The notes beneath the pieces are model-generated. The model ran no database searches, was not told where the DNA came from, and saw only the letters and a program-made list of their open reading frames with translations. This document shows positions 8,200-16,332 of a DNA stretch of 51,601 nucleotides, piece after piece. How positions within the stretch are numbered: the first letter of the stretch is position 1; every line of letters begins with the position of its first letter. Made by a program: the position numbers and the translations under genes. Source of the DNA: Bacteroidaceae bacterium (GTDB lineage: Bacteria > Bacteroidota > Bacteroidia > Bacteroidales > Barnesiellaceae_A); NCBI GenBank assembly GCA_017555825.1, contig JAFZFQ010000049.1, forward strand, positions 1 to 51,601. Reading direction: 5' to 3'.

Positions 8200-8229
8200 A
8201 GAGGGTTACACCTCTCGGCATAACCCTCT
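8200..8229 (-). terminator. hairpin after the third-transcribed C10 peptidase gene
   Basis: AGAGGGTTA at 8200-8208 pairs with TAACCCTCT at 8221-8229 over 9 bp. The minus-strand tail is only moderately T-rich, so termination may be partial and allow some transcription into lptC. Confidence 0.6.
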
Positions 8230-8246
8230 ATATGTCATTTTTCTTA

Positions 8247-9893
8247 TTATTTCTTGATGAAAGTCTTTACACCTACACCGTCGTTGTGCACATACTGCAA
8301 GATGTAAGTACCGGCTGCGAGCGACGATACATTCACCTCGTTTTTGTAACCATTGAGCGCACCGGCTTGTACTTGCGCACCGGCTACCGAGTAGATAGCA
8401 TAGCTACCACCTACCATGGGTACTTCGATAGTCACCACCTCGGCTGCCACAGAAGGATATACGCGCATTGCATCGCTCATTACACTCTCCACTGCGTCAT
8501 CGGCAGCGATTGTAAATGTAAATTGTTTTTCCAACGACTCGCCTGTATTGATGTTGGTTACAGTCATGAGCAACGACTTGAACGAGTTTTTATCCTCTAT
8601 CGCCTTGGTCGATACAAGCTTGCCATCAACTACTTGATAGGGCGACTCTGTGTGCTTTCCGGTCACATTTTTGGGACCTTTCAAGTCATACTCAAACACA
8701 GCCTCGGGGTCTTCGCACAACACAATAACATCGGCAAGTGCCACACCGGCAGGCGTACCCACTACAAATCGTTTTGTGCTCAAGTCCAACGAATAGGGAG
8801 CTGTTGCAGGAGAACCCACGCCCAATACCGCAGTGTTATTTTCGGGGAATGTCATACCTTGATAGGCGTCTTCCATCTTCTCGATATCGAAGTAGCCGTT
8901 ACCATAGCCACCCCAACCCCAGTTTACGTGAACTTTTTGAGTTGCATTTTTCCAACCATCGAGGTTCCAGCAGTGACCACCTTGCTCACCTGAGCCAAAG
9001 TATATTACCACGCGACCCAACACGATGTCGTGGAGCAACAACTCCAACCAACCGGCAGGATTGTTTTTCTTTTCTACAAATTGCAACAACGCGGGATCAT
9101 AGCAGAAGAACTCTTCCAACGAATTCTTTACAATTACGTTACCAGCGCCCGAACCCTCGGGAGTATAATCCATATCGACCGATACACCACAGTGATACAA
9201 CAGGCGAGCTATCTCGTCCGAGTCGCCACGATCCATGGCATCCCAGTCATAGGGTTTCTCTTCGTCATAGTTGATGCTCAACATACCTGCACTTGCACAG
9301 TTATACGAGTGCTTGCCACGTGCAGCTACAGGATAGTGTTGCACCATCATAGCTTGTGTCATAGCTACTGCCACACAACCCACAAGCGACGACTTGCCAT
9401 CTACTTTGGGGCAATATTTGTTGTAGGGGCTACCTTGGTCAAGGTTGCGTTTTACAAGAGGCTCCACATCGGGGAGATCTACTTCGGCCACAGCCTTGCG
9501 CATCATGGCGCGCTCCCAGCCCTCGTGCTTGGCCACACCGGCAGTTTGCGACTCTTTCACAATGTAAGTAGCACACACTTCGAGAGCTGCTTGCATGGGC
9601 TCGGGGGCAACAAAGGCATCGGTTGTATTGTAGCCGATGATAGGATCGACCGACGATTGTGCCGAGACGATAGCCCAGCCGCCATTGTTATATTCTACTA
9701 CATAGTAAGCAGGAACACCTTCGTGCTCTACCAGGCGCACTGTTGCATCATCGGCACCACGCCACTCGCTATCGAGTGTCAAAAAGTTATCGGCTGCTTG
9801 TTTTGCCACTTCGGGCGACACCACTTCCGCTTGCATTACCATTGCATTACAAGCCAAAATTGCGGTGAGTAATAAAGTGAAAAATCTCTTCAT
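8247..9893 (-). CDS. secreted C10-family cysteine peptidase with T9SS sorting domain (copy 1)
   Basis: A 548-residue protein. There is a signal peptide to about residue 22, then an N-terminal Spi-type inhibitory prodomain (VRLVEHEGVPAYYVVEYNNGGW), then a streptopain-like catalytic domain with Cys173 in LVGCVAVAMTQAMM and His307 in GGHCWNLDGW. The oxyanion/Trp loop NWGWGGYGNGYF is also present, so the enzyme should be active. A beta-rich linker and a type A T9SS domain (MRVYPSVAAE ... AGTYILQYV ... KTFIKK) end the protein, so it should cross the outer membrane by T9SS and be released or anchored at the surface. Family relatives are streptopain SpeB, interpain A and the Bacteroides fragilis Bfp proteases. 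It is one of three tandem paralogues, has its own promoter (9923-9953), and its last ~105 residues are almost identical to copy 2. Confidence 0.93.
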   Translation of the reverse strand: MKRFFTLLLTAILACNAMVMQAEVVSPEVAKQAADNFLTLDSEWRGADDATVRLVEHEGVPAYYVVEYNNGGWAIVSAQSSVDPIIGYNTTDAFVAPEPMQAALEVCATYIVKESQTAGVAKHEGWERAMMRKAVAEVDLPDVEPLVKRNLDQGSPYNKYCPKVDGKSSLVGCVAVAMTQAMMVQHYPVAARGKHSYNCASAGMLSINYDEEKPYDWDAMDRGDSDEIARLLYHCGVSVDMDYTPEGSGAGNVIVKNSLEEFFCYDPALLQFVEKKNNPAGWLELLLHDIVLGRVVIYFGSGEQGGHCWNLDGWKNATQKVHVNWGWGGYGNGYFDIEKMEDAYQGMTFPENNTAVLGVGSPATAPYSLDLSTKRFVVGTPAGVALADVIVLCEDPEAVFEYDLKGPKNVTGKHTESPYQVVDGKLVSTKAIEDKNSFKSLLMTVTNINTGESLEKQFTFTIAADDAVESVMSDAMRVYPSVAAEVVTIEVPMVGGSYAIYSVAGAQVQAGALNGYKNEVNVSSLAAGTYILQYVHNDGVGVKTFIKK

Positions 9894-9922
9894 CGTATTT
9901 TTAGTATTGTGTTTTCCGGGTG

Positions 9923-9953
9923 CAAAGTAAGGAATTTAACCCCTATTCTGCAA
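9923..9953 (-). promoter_or_regulatory. promoter of C10 peptidase copy 1
   Basis: Read on the minus strand: TTG at 9953-9951, a 20-base spacer, then TTACTTTG at 9930-9923, one base off TAnnTTTG. The CGGGTGCAAAG context is shared with the promoter of copy 2. Confidence 0.55.
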
Positions 9954-10011
9954 GTAAGTAACTCTATTTGTATCTATTTTTTTATCTATGTAAAAACGCA
10001 CAAACAAAAAA

Positions 10012-10047
10012 ACGTGGCACACACCCCTTTCGAGATATGTACCACGT
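10012..10047 (-). terminator. intrinsic terminator of C10 peptidase copy 2
   Basis: ACGTGGCACA (10012-10021) pairs with TGTACCACGT (10038-10047) with one mismatch. The minus strand continues with TTTTTTTG. Confidence 0.8.
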
Positions 10048-10060
10048 ATGATTGTTGCTA

Positions 10061-11710
10061 TTATTTCTTAACAAATGTCTTTACGCCCACACCGTTGTTG
10101 TGCACATATTGCAAGATGTAGGTACCGGCTGCGAGCGACGATACATTCACCTCGTTTTTGTAACCATTGAGCGCACCGGCTTGTACTTGCGCACCGGCTA
10201 CCGAGTAGATAGCATAGCTACCGCCCACAACGGGCACTTCTATTGTCACCACATCGGTTGCAAGAGTGGGATACACACGCATTGCATCACTCATTACACT
10301 CTCTACCGCATCGTCGGCAACGATTTGTATAATAAACTGTCTCTCTACAAACTCACCTGTATTGGTATTGGTAACCTTCATGAGCAACGACTTGAACGAG
10401 TTTTTGTCCTCGACAGTTTTGGTCGACACGAGCTTGCCATCTACCACTTGATAGGGCGACTCTGTGTGCTTTCCGGTTACATTTTTGGGGCCTTTCAATT
10501 CATACTCAAACACCGCTTCGGGGTCTTCGCACAACACTACCACATCGGCAAGTGCCACACCCGCCTCGGTACCTATCACAAACTCAGTTGTGCTCAACGA
10601 CACTCCATAGGGGGCTGTCGTGGGAGCACCCACGCCGATAATAGCACCATTGTCATAGGGGAAACTGAGGCCTTGGTATTTGTCTTCCATGGCATTAATC
10701 TTGAAGTAGCCATTACCATAGCCACCCCAACCCCAGTTTACGTGTACCATTTGGGTCGATTGTTTCCAACCATCGATATTCCAGCAGTGACCCGAATTCT
10801 CGCTTTGTCCACGATACACTACCACACGACCGAGCATCAACTCATCGAGCAATATTTCGAGCCAAGCCTCGTCGGTAGCCGGCTTGTCTATATAGCGCAC
10901 CAATTTTTCATCATAGGCAAAGTTGCGCACCAACGCCTCGGCCACAAGAGGTGTTATCGCACCCGAGCCATCGATACCATACTCCATGCGTACCGACACG
11001 CCACAGTGATACAACAGACGAGCTATCTCGTCATAGTCGTTGTTATACATAGCATCCCAGTCGTAGGGCTCCTCCTCGTCATAGTTAATCGACTGCAAGC
11101 CGACGTTTGAACCTGTATACGAGAATTTGCCATTGGGTCGCTCGGGGTAGCGTGCCACCATCATAGCTTGAGCCATACCCACAGCCACACAACCCACCAG
11201 GGATCTTTGGCCGTCTATTTTGGGACAATATTTGTTGTACGGATCGCTTTGATTGAGGTCTATCGTAATAAGGGGCTCTAAATCGGGAGTAGTCTCAATA
11301 TCGGCTGCGGGCTTGCGACGCATAGGCTCGCTCCATGCCACATGAGCCTCAGTGCCCAACTTGGCATCATATACTATACGTGCAGCACACACATCGAGCA
11401 CCTCTTGCATAGGCTCGGGAGCCTCAAATGCACCGGTGTGGTTATAGGCAATAAGGGGATCGGCAGAGGTTTGAGCCGACACAAGCGCCCATCCGCCCTC
11501 ACTATACTGCATAATATAGTAGGCAGGCACGCCGTCGTGCTCTACAAGGCGCATAGTCACCTCACCGGCACCTTGCCACTCACCATCTTGCATCAAAATA
11601 CTCTCGGCAGTAGCCTTGGCTACCTCTTGCGACACCACCGCGGCTTGCGACATCATGGCCACACTTGCTACCAAGCACGATACTATTACCAAAACGAACT
11701 TTTTCATCAT
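10061..11710 (-). CDS. secreted C10-family cysteine peptidase with T9SS sorting domain (copy 2)
   Basis: A 549-residue paralogue of its neighbours with the same layout: signal peptide to about residue 23, Spi-type prodomain (VTMRLVEHDGVPAYYIMQY), catalytic domain with Cys174 in LVGCVAVGMAQAMM and His308 in SGHCWNIDGW, the NWGWGGYGNGYF loop, and a type A T9SS domain ending KTFVKK. All catalytic residues are kept. The catalytic and prodomain halves have diverged from copies 1 and 3, while the last ~180 residues are near-identical to copy 1, which suggests gene conversion. It has its own promoter and terminator. Different cleavage preferences among the three enzymes would explain keeping all of them, but that is inference. 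Confidence 0.93.
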   Translation of the reverse strand: MMKKFVLVIVSCLVASVAMMSQAAVVSQEVAKATAESILMQDGEWQGAGEVTMRLVEHDGVPAYYIMQYSEGGWALVSAQTSADPLIAYNHTGAFEAPEPMQEVLDVCAARIVYDAKLGTEAHVAWSEPMRRKPAADIETTPDLEPLITIDLNQSDPYNKYCPKIDGQRSLVGCVAVGMAQAMMVARYPERPNGKFSYTGSNVGLQSINYDEEEPYDWDAMYNNDYDEIARLLYHCGVSVRMEYGIDGSGAITPLVAEALVRNFAYDEKLVRYIDKPATDEAWLEILLDELMLGRVVVYRGQSENSGHCWNIDGWKQSTQMVHVNWGWGGYGNGYFKINAMEDKYQGLSFPYDNGAIIGVGAPTTAPYGVSLSTTEFVIGTEAGVALADVVVLCEDPEAVFEYELKGPKNVTGKHTESPYQVVDGKLVSTKTVEDKNSFKSLLMKVTNTNTGEFVERQFIIQIVADDAVESVMSDAMRVYPTLATDVVTIEVPVVGGSYAIYSVAGAQVQAGALNGYKNEVNVSSLAAGTYILQYVHNNGVGVKTFVKK

Positions 11711-11750
11711 TATTAGAATTTTGTTTTTATGGTTTCTCTTTCAACGGGTG

Positions 11751-11782
11751 CAAAGAAAATAATTTGTTTCATAAATTCCAAA
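11751..11782 (-). promoter_or_regulatory. promoter of C10 peptidase copy 2
   Basis: Minus strand: TTTG at 11782-11779, a 20-base spacer, then TTTCTTTG at 11758-11751, one base off TAnnTTTG. It gives a short leader before the ATG at 11710. Confidence 0.55.
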
Positions 11783-11830
11783 TTTACAAAACAATATTAA
11801 ACTTTTTTTGAGAAACATCAATTAAAAAGA

Positions 11831-11865
11831 AAGATGAGGCTACCCTATGTGAGCAACCTCATCTT
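11831..11865 (-). terminator. intrinsic terminator of C10 peptidase copy 3
   Basis: AAGATGAGG (11831-11839) pairs with CCTCATCTT (11857-11865) over 9 bp. The minus strand continues TCTTTTTAAT. Confidence 0.75.
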
Positions 11866-11886
11866 CTATCGTTTTTGTTGCAAAAA

Positions 11887-13560
11887 TTACTTTTTGATAA
11901 AGGTCTTTACACCCACACCGTCGTTGTGTACATATTGCAAGATGTATGTACCGGCTACGAGCGACGATACATTCACCTCGTTTTTGTAGTTGTTGAGCGC
12001 ACCGGCTTGTACTTGTACACCGGCTACCGAGTAGATAGCATAGCTACCACCCACGGCGGGCACTTCTATTGTCACCACATCGGCAGCTACCGAGGGATAT
12101 ACACGCATTGCATCGCTCATCACGCTCTCTACCGCATCGTCGGCAACGATAGAGATTGTAAACTCTTTTTGATACGACTCACCGGTATTGTTATTTGTAA
12201 CCTTCATGAGCAAGTATTTGAATGAGTTCTTGTCCTCGATAGTCTTGGTCGACACGAGCTTGCCGTCTACTACCTCATAGGGCGAAGCTGTGTTCTTACC
12301 TGTTACGTTTACAGGGCCCAACAACTCAAATGCGAAGTCGGCCTCGGCATCTTCACAAGCCACCTCTACATCGGCAAGTGCAACACCTGCCTCAGTACCT
12401 AATACAAACTCGGTTGAGCTCAAAGTGATACCATAGGGAGCAGTCGAGGGCTTACCAATGCCAAATACAGCACCGTGGTGGAACAAGAACGAGATACCTT
12501 GGTATGTATCGGTCATGTTCTCAAGGCTGAAGTAACCATCGCCGTAGCCACCCCAACCCCAGTTACAGTGTACCATTTGGGTCGAGTTTTTCCAACCATC
12601 GAGGTTCCAGCAGTGACCACCATTACCTTCCTTATCGGCTGCACCCATATACATTACTACACGACGATTGAGCAAGTCGGTAAGAATCTTGTCATACCAT
12701 GTTGCATCGTCAAACGAAGCACGAGCCACTGCATGCACACGTTGCTTGTCGTATTGGAAGTGACGCACGAGCGCCTTGGCAGCATCTTCGATATATGCAC
12801 CCGAGAAGGTGAGGCTATACATCATGTTGATAGAAACACCTGCGTGATAGAGCAAGCGAGCCACCTCGTCGTAGTTGCCGGTTTGGTCGCAAGCATACAT
12901 AGCATCCCAATCATAGGGAGCCTCATCGTCATACACGATAGAGGGTTTCATATCTTGATATTTGTATGAGTTCTTACCCACCGAACGCTCGGGATAACGT
13001 TGCACCATCATGGCTTGAGTCATAGAGACAGCCACACAACCCACCAAGGCATTCTTGCCATCGATTTTGGGGCAATACTTGTTGTAGGGGCTGTTTTGGT
13101 TGAGGTTTACAGTAATCATGGGAGCAATGTCGGGAGTCGACTCGGGATCGGCAGCAGGCTTGCGTTGCATCACACGCTTCCAGTCGGCGTGTTCTACGGT
13201 CTCACCTTGCAATGCACGAGCAGTGATAACCTTGGCATTGAAATTGAGCAACTCGCCCATAGCACCGGGAGCTGCAAACTCACCTGTTGTATTGTAACCG
13301 ATAACAGGTTGAGACGATGTTTGAGCCGATACTACTGCCCAACCACCATTGTTATATTCTACTACATAGTATGCAGGCACGCCATCGTGCTCTACAAGGC
13401 GCACTTGCGCATCGTCGGCGCCATGCCACTCATTGTCGAGAGCCAAGAAGTTGTCGGCAGTTTGCTTAGCCATTTCAGTAGTTACTACTGCGGCCGAAAG
13501 GTTCATGCACATTACCGAAACAACGGCAGCGGCAAAAAGGGTAAAAATTTTCTTCATCAT
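11887..13560 (-). CDS. secreted C10-family cysteine peptidase with T9SS sorting domain (copy 3)
   Basis: A 557-residue paralogue and the first of the three in transcription order. It has a signal peptide to about residue 23, a Spi-type prodomain (VRLVEHDGVPAYYVVEYNNG), a catalytic domain with Cys175 in LVGCVAVSMTQAMM and His316 in GGHCWNLDGW, the Trp loop NWGWGGYGDGYF, and a C-terminal T9SS domain (MRVYPSVAADVV ... AGTYILQYV). It is the most divergent in the middle of the catalytic domain (inserts near residues 222-230 and 305-312). The promoter at 13608-13639 matches the Bacteroidota consensus exactly. It lies after the terminator of the SusCD operon, so it is a separate transcript, but the position suggests a shared task. 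Confidence 0.93.
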   Translation of the reverse strand: MMKKIFTLFAAAVVSVMCMNLSAAVVTTEMAKQTADNFLALDNEWHGADDAQVRLVEHDGVPAYYVVEYNNGGWAVVSAQTSSQPVIGYNTTGEFAAPGAMGELLNFNAKVITARALQGETVEHADWKRVMQRKPAADPESTPDIAPMITVNLNQNSPYNKYCPKIDGKNALVGCVAVSMTQAMMVQRYPERSVGKNSYKYQDMKPSIVYDDEAPYDWDAMYACDQTGNYDEVARLLYHAGVSINMMYSLTFSGAYIEDAAKALVRHFQYDKQRVHAVARASFDDATWYDKILTDLLNRRVVMYMGAADKEGNGGHCWNLDGWKNSTQMVHCNWGWGGYGDGYFSLENMTDTYQGISFLFHHGAVFGIGKPSTAPYGITLSSTEFVLGTEAGVALADVEVACEDAEADFAFELLGPVNVTGKNTASPYEVVDGKLVSTKTIEDKNSFKYLLMKVTNNNTGESYQKEFTISIVADDAVESVMSDAMRVYPSVAADVVTIEVPAVGGSYAIYSVAGVQVQAGALNNYKNEVNVSSLVAGTYILQYVHNDGVGVKTFIKK

Positions 13561-13607
13561 CTGTGATTGTAATGCGGTGTTAAAATAAGGAATAATATTT
13601 CAGGTTG

Positions 13608-13639
13608 CAAAGATATACATTCTATCACACAATAACAAA
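13608..13639 (-). promoter_or_regulatory. promoter of C10 peptidase copy 3
   Basis: Minus strand: TTTG at 13639-13636, a 20-base spacer, then TATCTTTG at 13615-13608, an exact -33/-7 match. The predicted transcript start is about 13600, some 40 bases before the ATG. Confidence 0.75.
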
Positions 13640-13743
13640 GAGATTTACATTTTTTATAAAGCATTACAAAACGACACTACACCCCGGCCTAACACCCACA
13701 ACAGCACGGCGACCCGCCACCCTGTTGCGCAGAAAGAAAAAAA

Positions 13744-13769
13744 GAGGTCGCACCACAGGGCGCGACCTC
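13744..13769 (-). terminator. intrinsic terminator of the SusCD operon
   Basis: GAGGTCGC (13744-13751) pairs with GCGACCTC (13762-13769) over 8 GC-rich bp. The minus strand continues TTTTTTTC, a strong T-tract. Confidence 0.9.
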
Positions 13770-13793
13770 CGAGAGTATGATCAAATGCTTATA

Positions 13794-15308
13794 TTATTTT
13801 TTGAGCATTTTGATTGCATTTGTATTGGCGGGGAACATAGGTGCGTCCAATACAATGGGAGTCTCAAAGAACTCTACCTTGAAGCTACCACCGGCGAGGA
13901 TATCCTCTGAGTGGAATTGGAGTTCGGGCTTGAGCTCGGCGATAGCCGACATTTGAGGACCTTGTGCAGTCTCCATGATAGCGATGATATAGGGAACACC
14001 ACCATTGGGAGATACAAATTGAGAACCCTTGAAGACTTCACCACCTTGGCCTTGGAAGTCATATACACCGAATGACCAACCGGCAAATGCACCTTGACCT
14101 TCTACATAGTCGGCCATGTACAAGGGATAGAGACCTGTAGAGCCATCTTTAGATTGCAATGCAATATCACCAATGTAGGGGAAACCATAACCCCAAACAT
14201 CGTTTACATCGAGGAATTGAAGTATCTCAATTTGAGCGGCACCACCCATAGGATCAGCATCAGTATATGAGTATGCGGGAACATAAGCGGGGAGAACTAC
14301 AGCGCCCTCATTAATAGCCTCTTCACCAAACATGTTGAGGATACTGGGCACGTGCCAGAGAACTGCCTCATCATCCTCAGCCACATAAGTCATAGTCAAG
14401 ATAGGTGTACCGAATTGTTGGTAACCACCACCCAAAAGGTCAATCTCACCTACGAATGCATAGCCCTTACCGTCTTGGAAGAAGCTGTCATTTACAGGAG
14501 GTTCGGGTTTGTTAGCGGGGTCATAAGCCCACCAAGGACCATTGGGCAAACCTTCGTCATCGAGAACGTTGGCAATAGCAGCCATCTTGTTACCATACTT
14601 GTCTTCTACCGAACCCTCACCGAACGAAAGCAATACGATAGACATGCCTTCCTCGTTGAAGTTGAATGTAGCGGGCAATGTAACAACAAGGTTCTTACCA
14701 GAAGCCATAGCAGAAGCATCACCTGTAGCATAAGACTCGAGGTTCTCGTCCAATACGTCGTATGTAACTGCGGGCATAGCATCGGTGCGGATGATGTTCT
14801 CGTTGAATACGATAGTTACTTGCTTACCGTTGGCAGTAGCTGTGAGGGGCGAAACTGTTGTGATAACAGGAGCAGTTACGTCTACAGCACCTACAGTCTT
14901 AACAGCAGTTGTTTGCACACCTGCAGCATTGGCAGCAACAGCATATACAGTATAAGTGTTACCGGGAACAAAACCTGTAAGTTGGATACCGAGTGTATCA
15001 CCTTCGAGAGCGGGTTCTGCACTCCAACCACCGTATTGACCTTTCAAAAGAGCAGTGTAATCGATTGTCTCTTCGGGACCTTCGGCATATACAAAGTGGA
15101 AGTTTGTAGCATTCTTGATGTAGAAAACTACGTCCATCTTGTCGCTGATAAGCTCACCTGTGATAGAGTCAAGGGGTGAAACCTCGATAGCGAGCTCGGG
15201 TTCGGGACCCCAAGTATCGCGGGGAAGCGACTCCATATTTTCCCACTGTGCGCAACCGGTCACAAGAAGACCGATTGCGAGTGAGAGGATATATACTAAC
15301 TTTTTCAT
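13794..15308 (-). CDS. SusCD-operon lipoprotein with an Ig-like domain
   Basis: A 504-residue lipoprotein (lipobox VTGC, Cys19). The N-terminal third resembles a fibronectin-III/Ig-like fold (PELAIEVSPLDSITGE ... GFVPGNTYTVYAVAANAAG). It is followed at about residues 145-245 by a bacterial Ig-like segment starting DVTAPVITTVSP and containing IVFNENI and VEDKYGN (Big_5-like). The C-terminal half is beta-rich, Gly/Tyr-rich and not recognised. It is the last gene of the susC-susD-lipoprotein-lipoprotein operon, 28 bases after the previous gene, in the place of SusE/SusF-type surface binding proteins. It therefore probably sits on the outer face of the outer membrane and binds the substrate. The substrate is not visible from the sequence. 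Confidence 0.85.
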   Translation of the reverse strand: MKKLVYILSLAIGLLVTGCAQWENMESLPRDTWGPEPELAIEVSPLDSITGELISDKMDVVFYIKNATNFHFVYAEGPEETIDYTALLKGQYGGWSAEPALEGDTLGIQLTGFVPGNTYTVYAVAANAAGVQTTAVKTVGAVDVTAPVITTVSPLTATANGKQVTIVFNENIIRTDAMPAVTYDVLDENLESYATGDASAMASGKNLVVTLPATFNFNEEGMSIVLLSFGEGSVEDKYGNKMAAIANVLDDEGLPNGPWWAYDPANKPEPPVNDSFFQDGKGYAFVGEIDLLGGGYQQFGTPILTMTYVAEDDEAVLWHVPSILNMFGEEAINEGAVVLPAYVPAYSYTDADPMGGAAQIEILQFLDVNDVWGYGFPYIGDIALQSKDGSTGLYPLYMADYVEGQGAFAGWSFGVYDFQGQGGEVFKGSQFVSPNGGVPYIIAIMETAQGPQMSAIAELKPELQFHSEDILAGGSFKVEFFETPIVLDAPMFPANTNAIKMLKK

Positions 15309-15336
15309 TTCGATTAAGTGTTACTTTGTTAATACA

Positions 15337-16302
15337 TTATTTTTTTGTATAAACGATATCGGTGAAGTACTCATACAAAGCACCGGCAAGTGCATCGTAT
15401 GCACCGAGAGCGCTACTCCAAGAGATTACAACACCTTCGTCCAATGAGTAGTTGGCAACACCAAGACCTGTAGTTTCGATTTGGCTTGTAATACCGCAAA
15501 CGACGAGGTCCATGCTACCATCTACAGTGTAGAGTGATTGACCAATACGCATAGAGATTGTACCTTGAACATCATCTACAGTAGCTTCAACAGCGGCACA
15601 GTTGTCGTGGCTGAGACCGAAGTGAGCTGTAGAGATAACGGGGTGAATCCACAATTTATTGTCAGTCTCATCGTCAGCAACGATAGTTACATCCCACTCT
15701 TTTGTTTCCTCAAAGGCTGCAGACATACCAGAAGCTGTGTAGTCGCCCAAGAGACGGTTGAAGGGGTTCTCGTCGTCGAGGATAGTTACAGTGTAAGTGT
15801 TCATAGCACCCTTGTTGCAACCTTGGATGTTAGCGAGTTTTACATCAAACTTCTTGTTGGTCTCGCGTTGGTCGTTATCGATAGCCTTCAAAGCTACAGC
15901 TGCAAAGCGGTGGTCTTTGTCGAAGTTGATAACATAGGGAGCTTGAGCGAAAGTAATAGTATCAACATTGATGCGCTCGTTGAAAGTGGGGCTTTGGTTG
16001 TCAAAGTCGATGTTGTAACGAACAGCATAAGCTACCTCAAAGTGAGCACCTTGAGTAGCAGCATTGGCAGCATACTCGTCGGCATTGAAAGTAATCTCGG
16101 TAGAGGCGTTGATACCGGCAACAGAGGCGCAGTAGAGAGTAATCTCCGAGAGGCCATCCATTTCATCCAGCATGCCTGTTGTCTTATCAAAGGCAATAAA
16201 TGCTTGCGCGTCATCGTTGAACGTGGGTTGGTTGTTCAAATCACAAGAAGTGAAAAGAACCGCCGACGCAAGCGCTGTGTATATTAAACTTTTGATTTTC
16301 AT
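15337..16302 (-). CDS. SusCD-operon lipoprotein with a C-terminal domain shared with the BspA-like protein
   Basis: A 321-residue lipoprotein (lipobox FTSC, Cys20). Residues about 25-180 look like a Calx-beta or related beta-sandwich (AAVALKAIDNDQRETNKKFDVKLAN, TVTILDDENPF). Residues about 182-318 form a second domain (LLGDYTASGMSAAF, EWDVTIVADD, KLWIHPV). The same pattern recurs in the large protein at the right edge (VVGIYNAYAYSAF, AWQVTVTADN, KVWIQPI). It is third in the operon, 30 bases after susD, and is likely a surface-exposed binding lipoprotein working with SusCD. I do not recognise a named family with certainty. Confidence 0.83.
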   Translation of the reverse strand: MKIKSLIYTALASAVLFTSCDLNNQPTFNDDAQAFIAFDKTTGMLDEMDGLSEITLYCASVAGINASTEITFNADEYAANAATQGAHFEVAYAVRYNIDFDNQSPTFNERINVDTITFAQAPYVINFDKDHRFAAVALKAIDNDQRETNKKFDVKLANIQGCNKGAMNTYTVTILDDENPFNRLLGDYTASGMSAAFEETKEWDVTIVADDETDNKLWIHPVISTAHFGLSHDNCAAVEATVDDVQGTISMRIGQSLYTVDGSMDLVVCGITSQIETTGLGVANYSLDEGVVISWSSALGAYDALAGALYEYFTDIVYTKK

Positions 16303-16332
16303 TGTTTCTTAATTTTTAAATATCCGTATTAA

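Noticed and set aside
8247..13560. Three similar genes as copies of an insertion sequence
   Set aside because: They code for C10 peptidases, not transposases, and have no terminal inverted repeats or target duplications.
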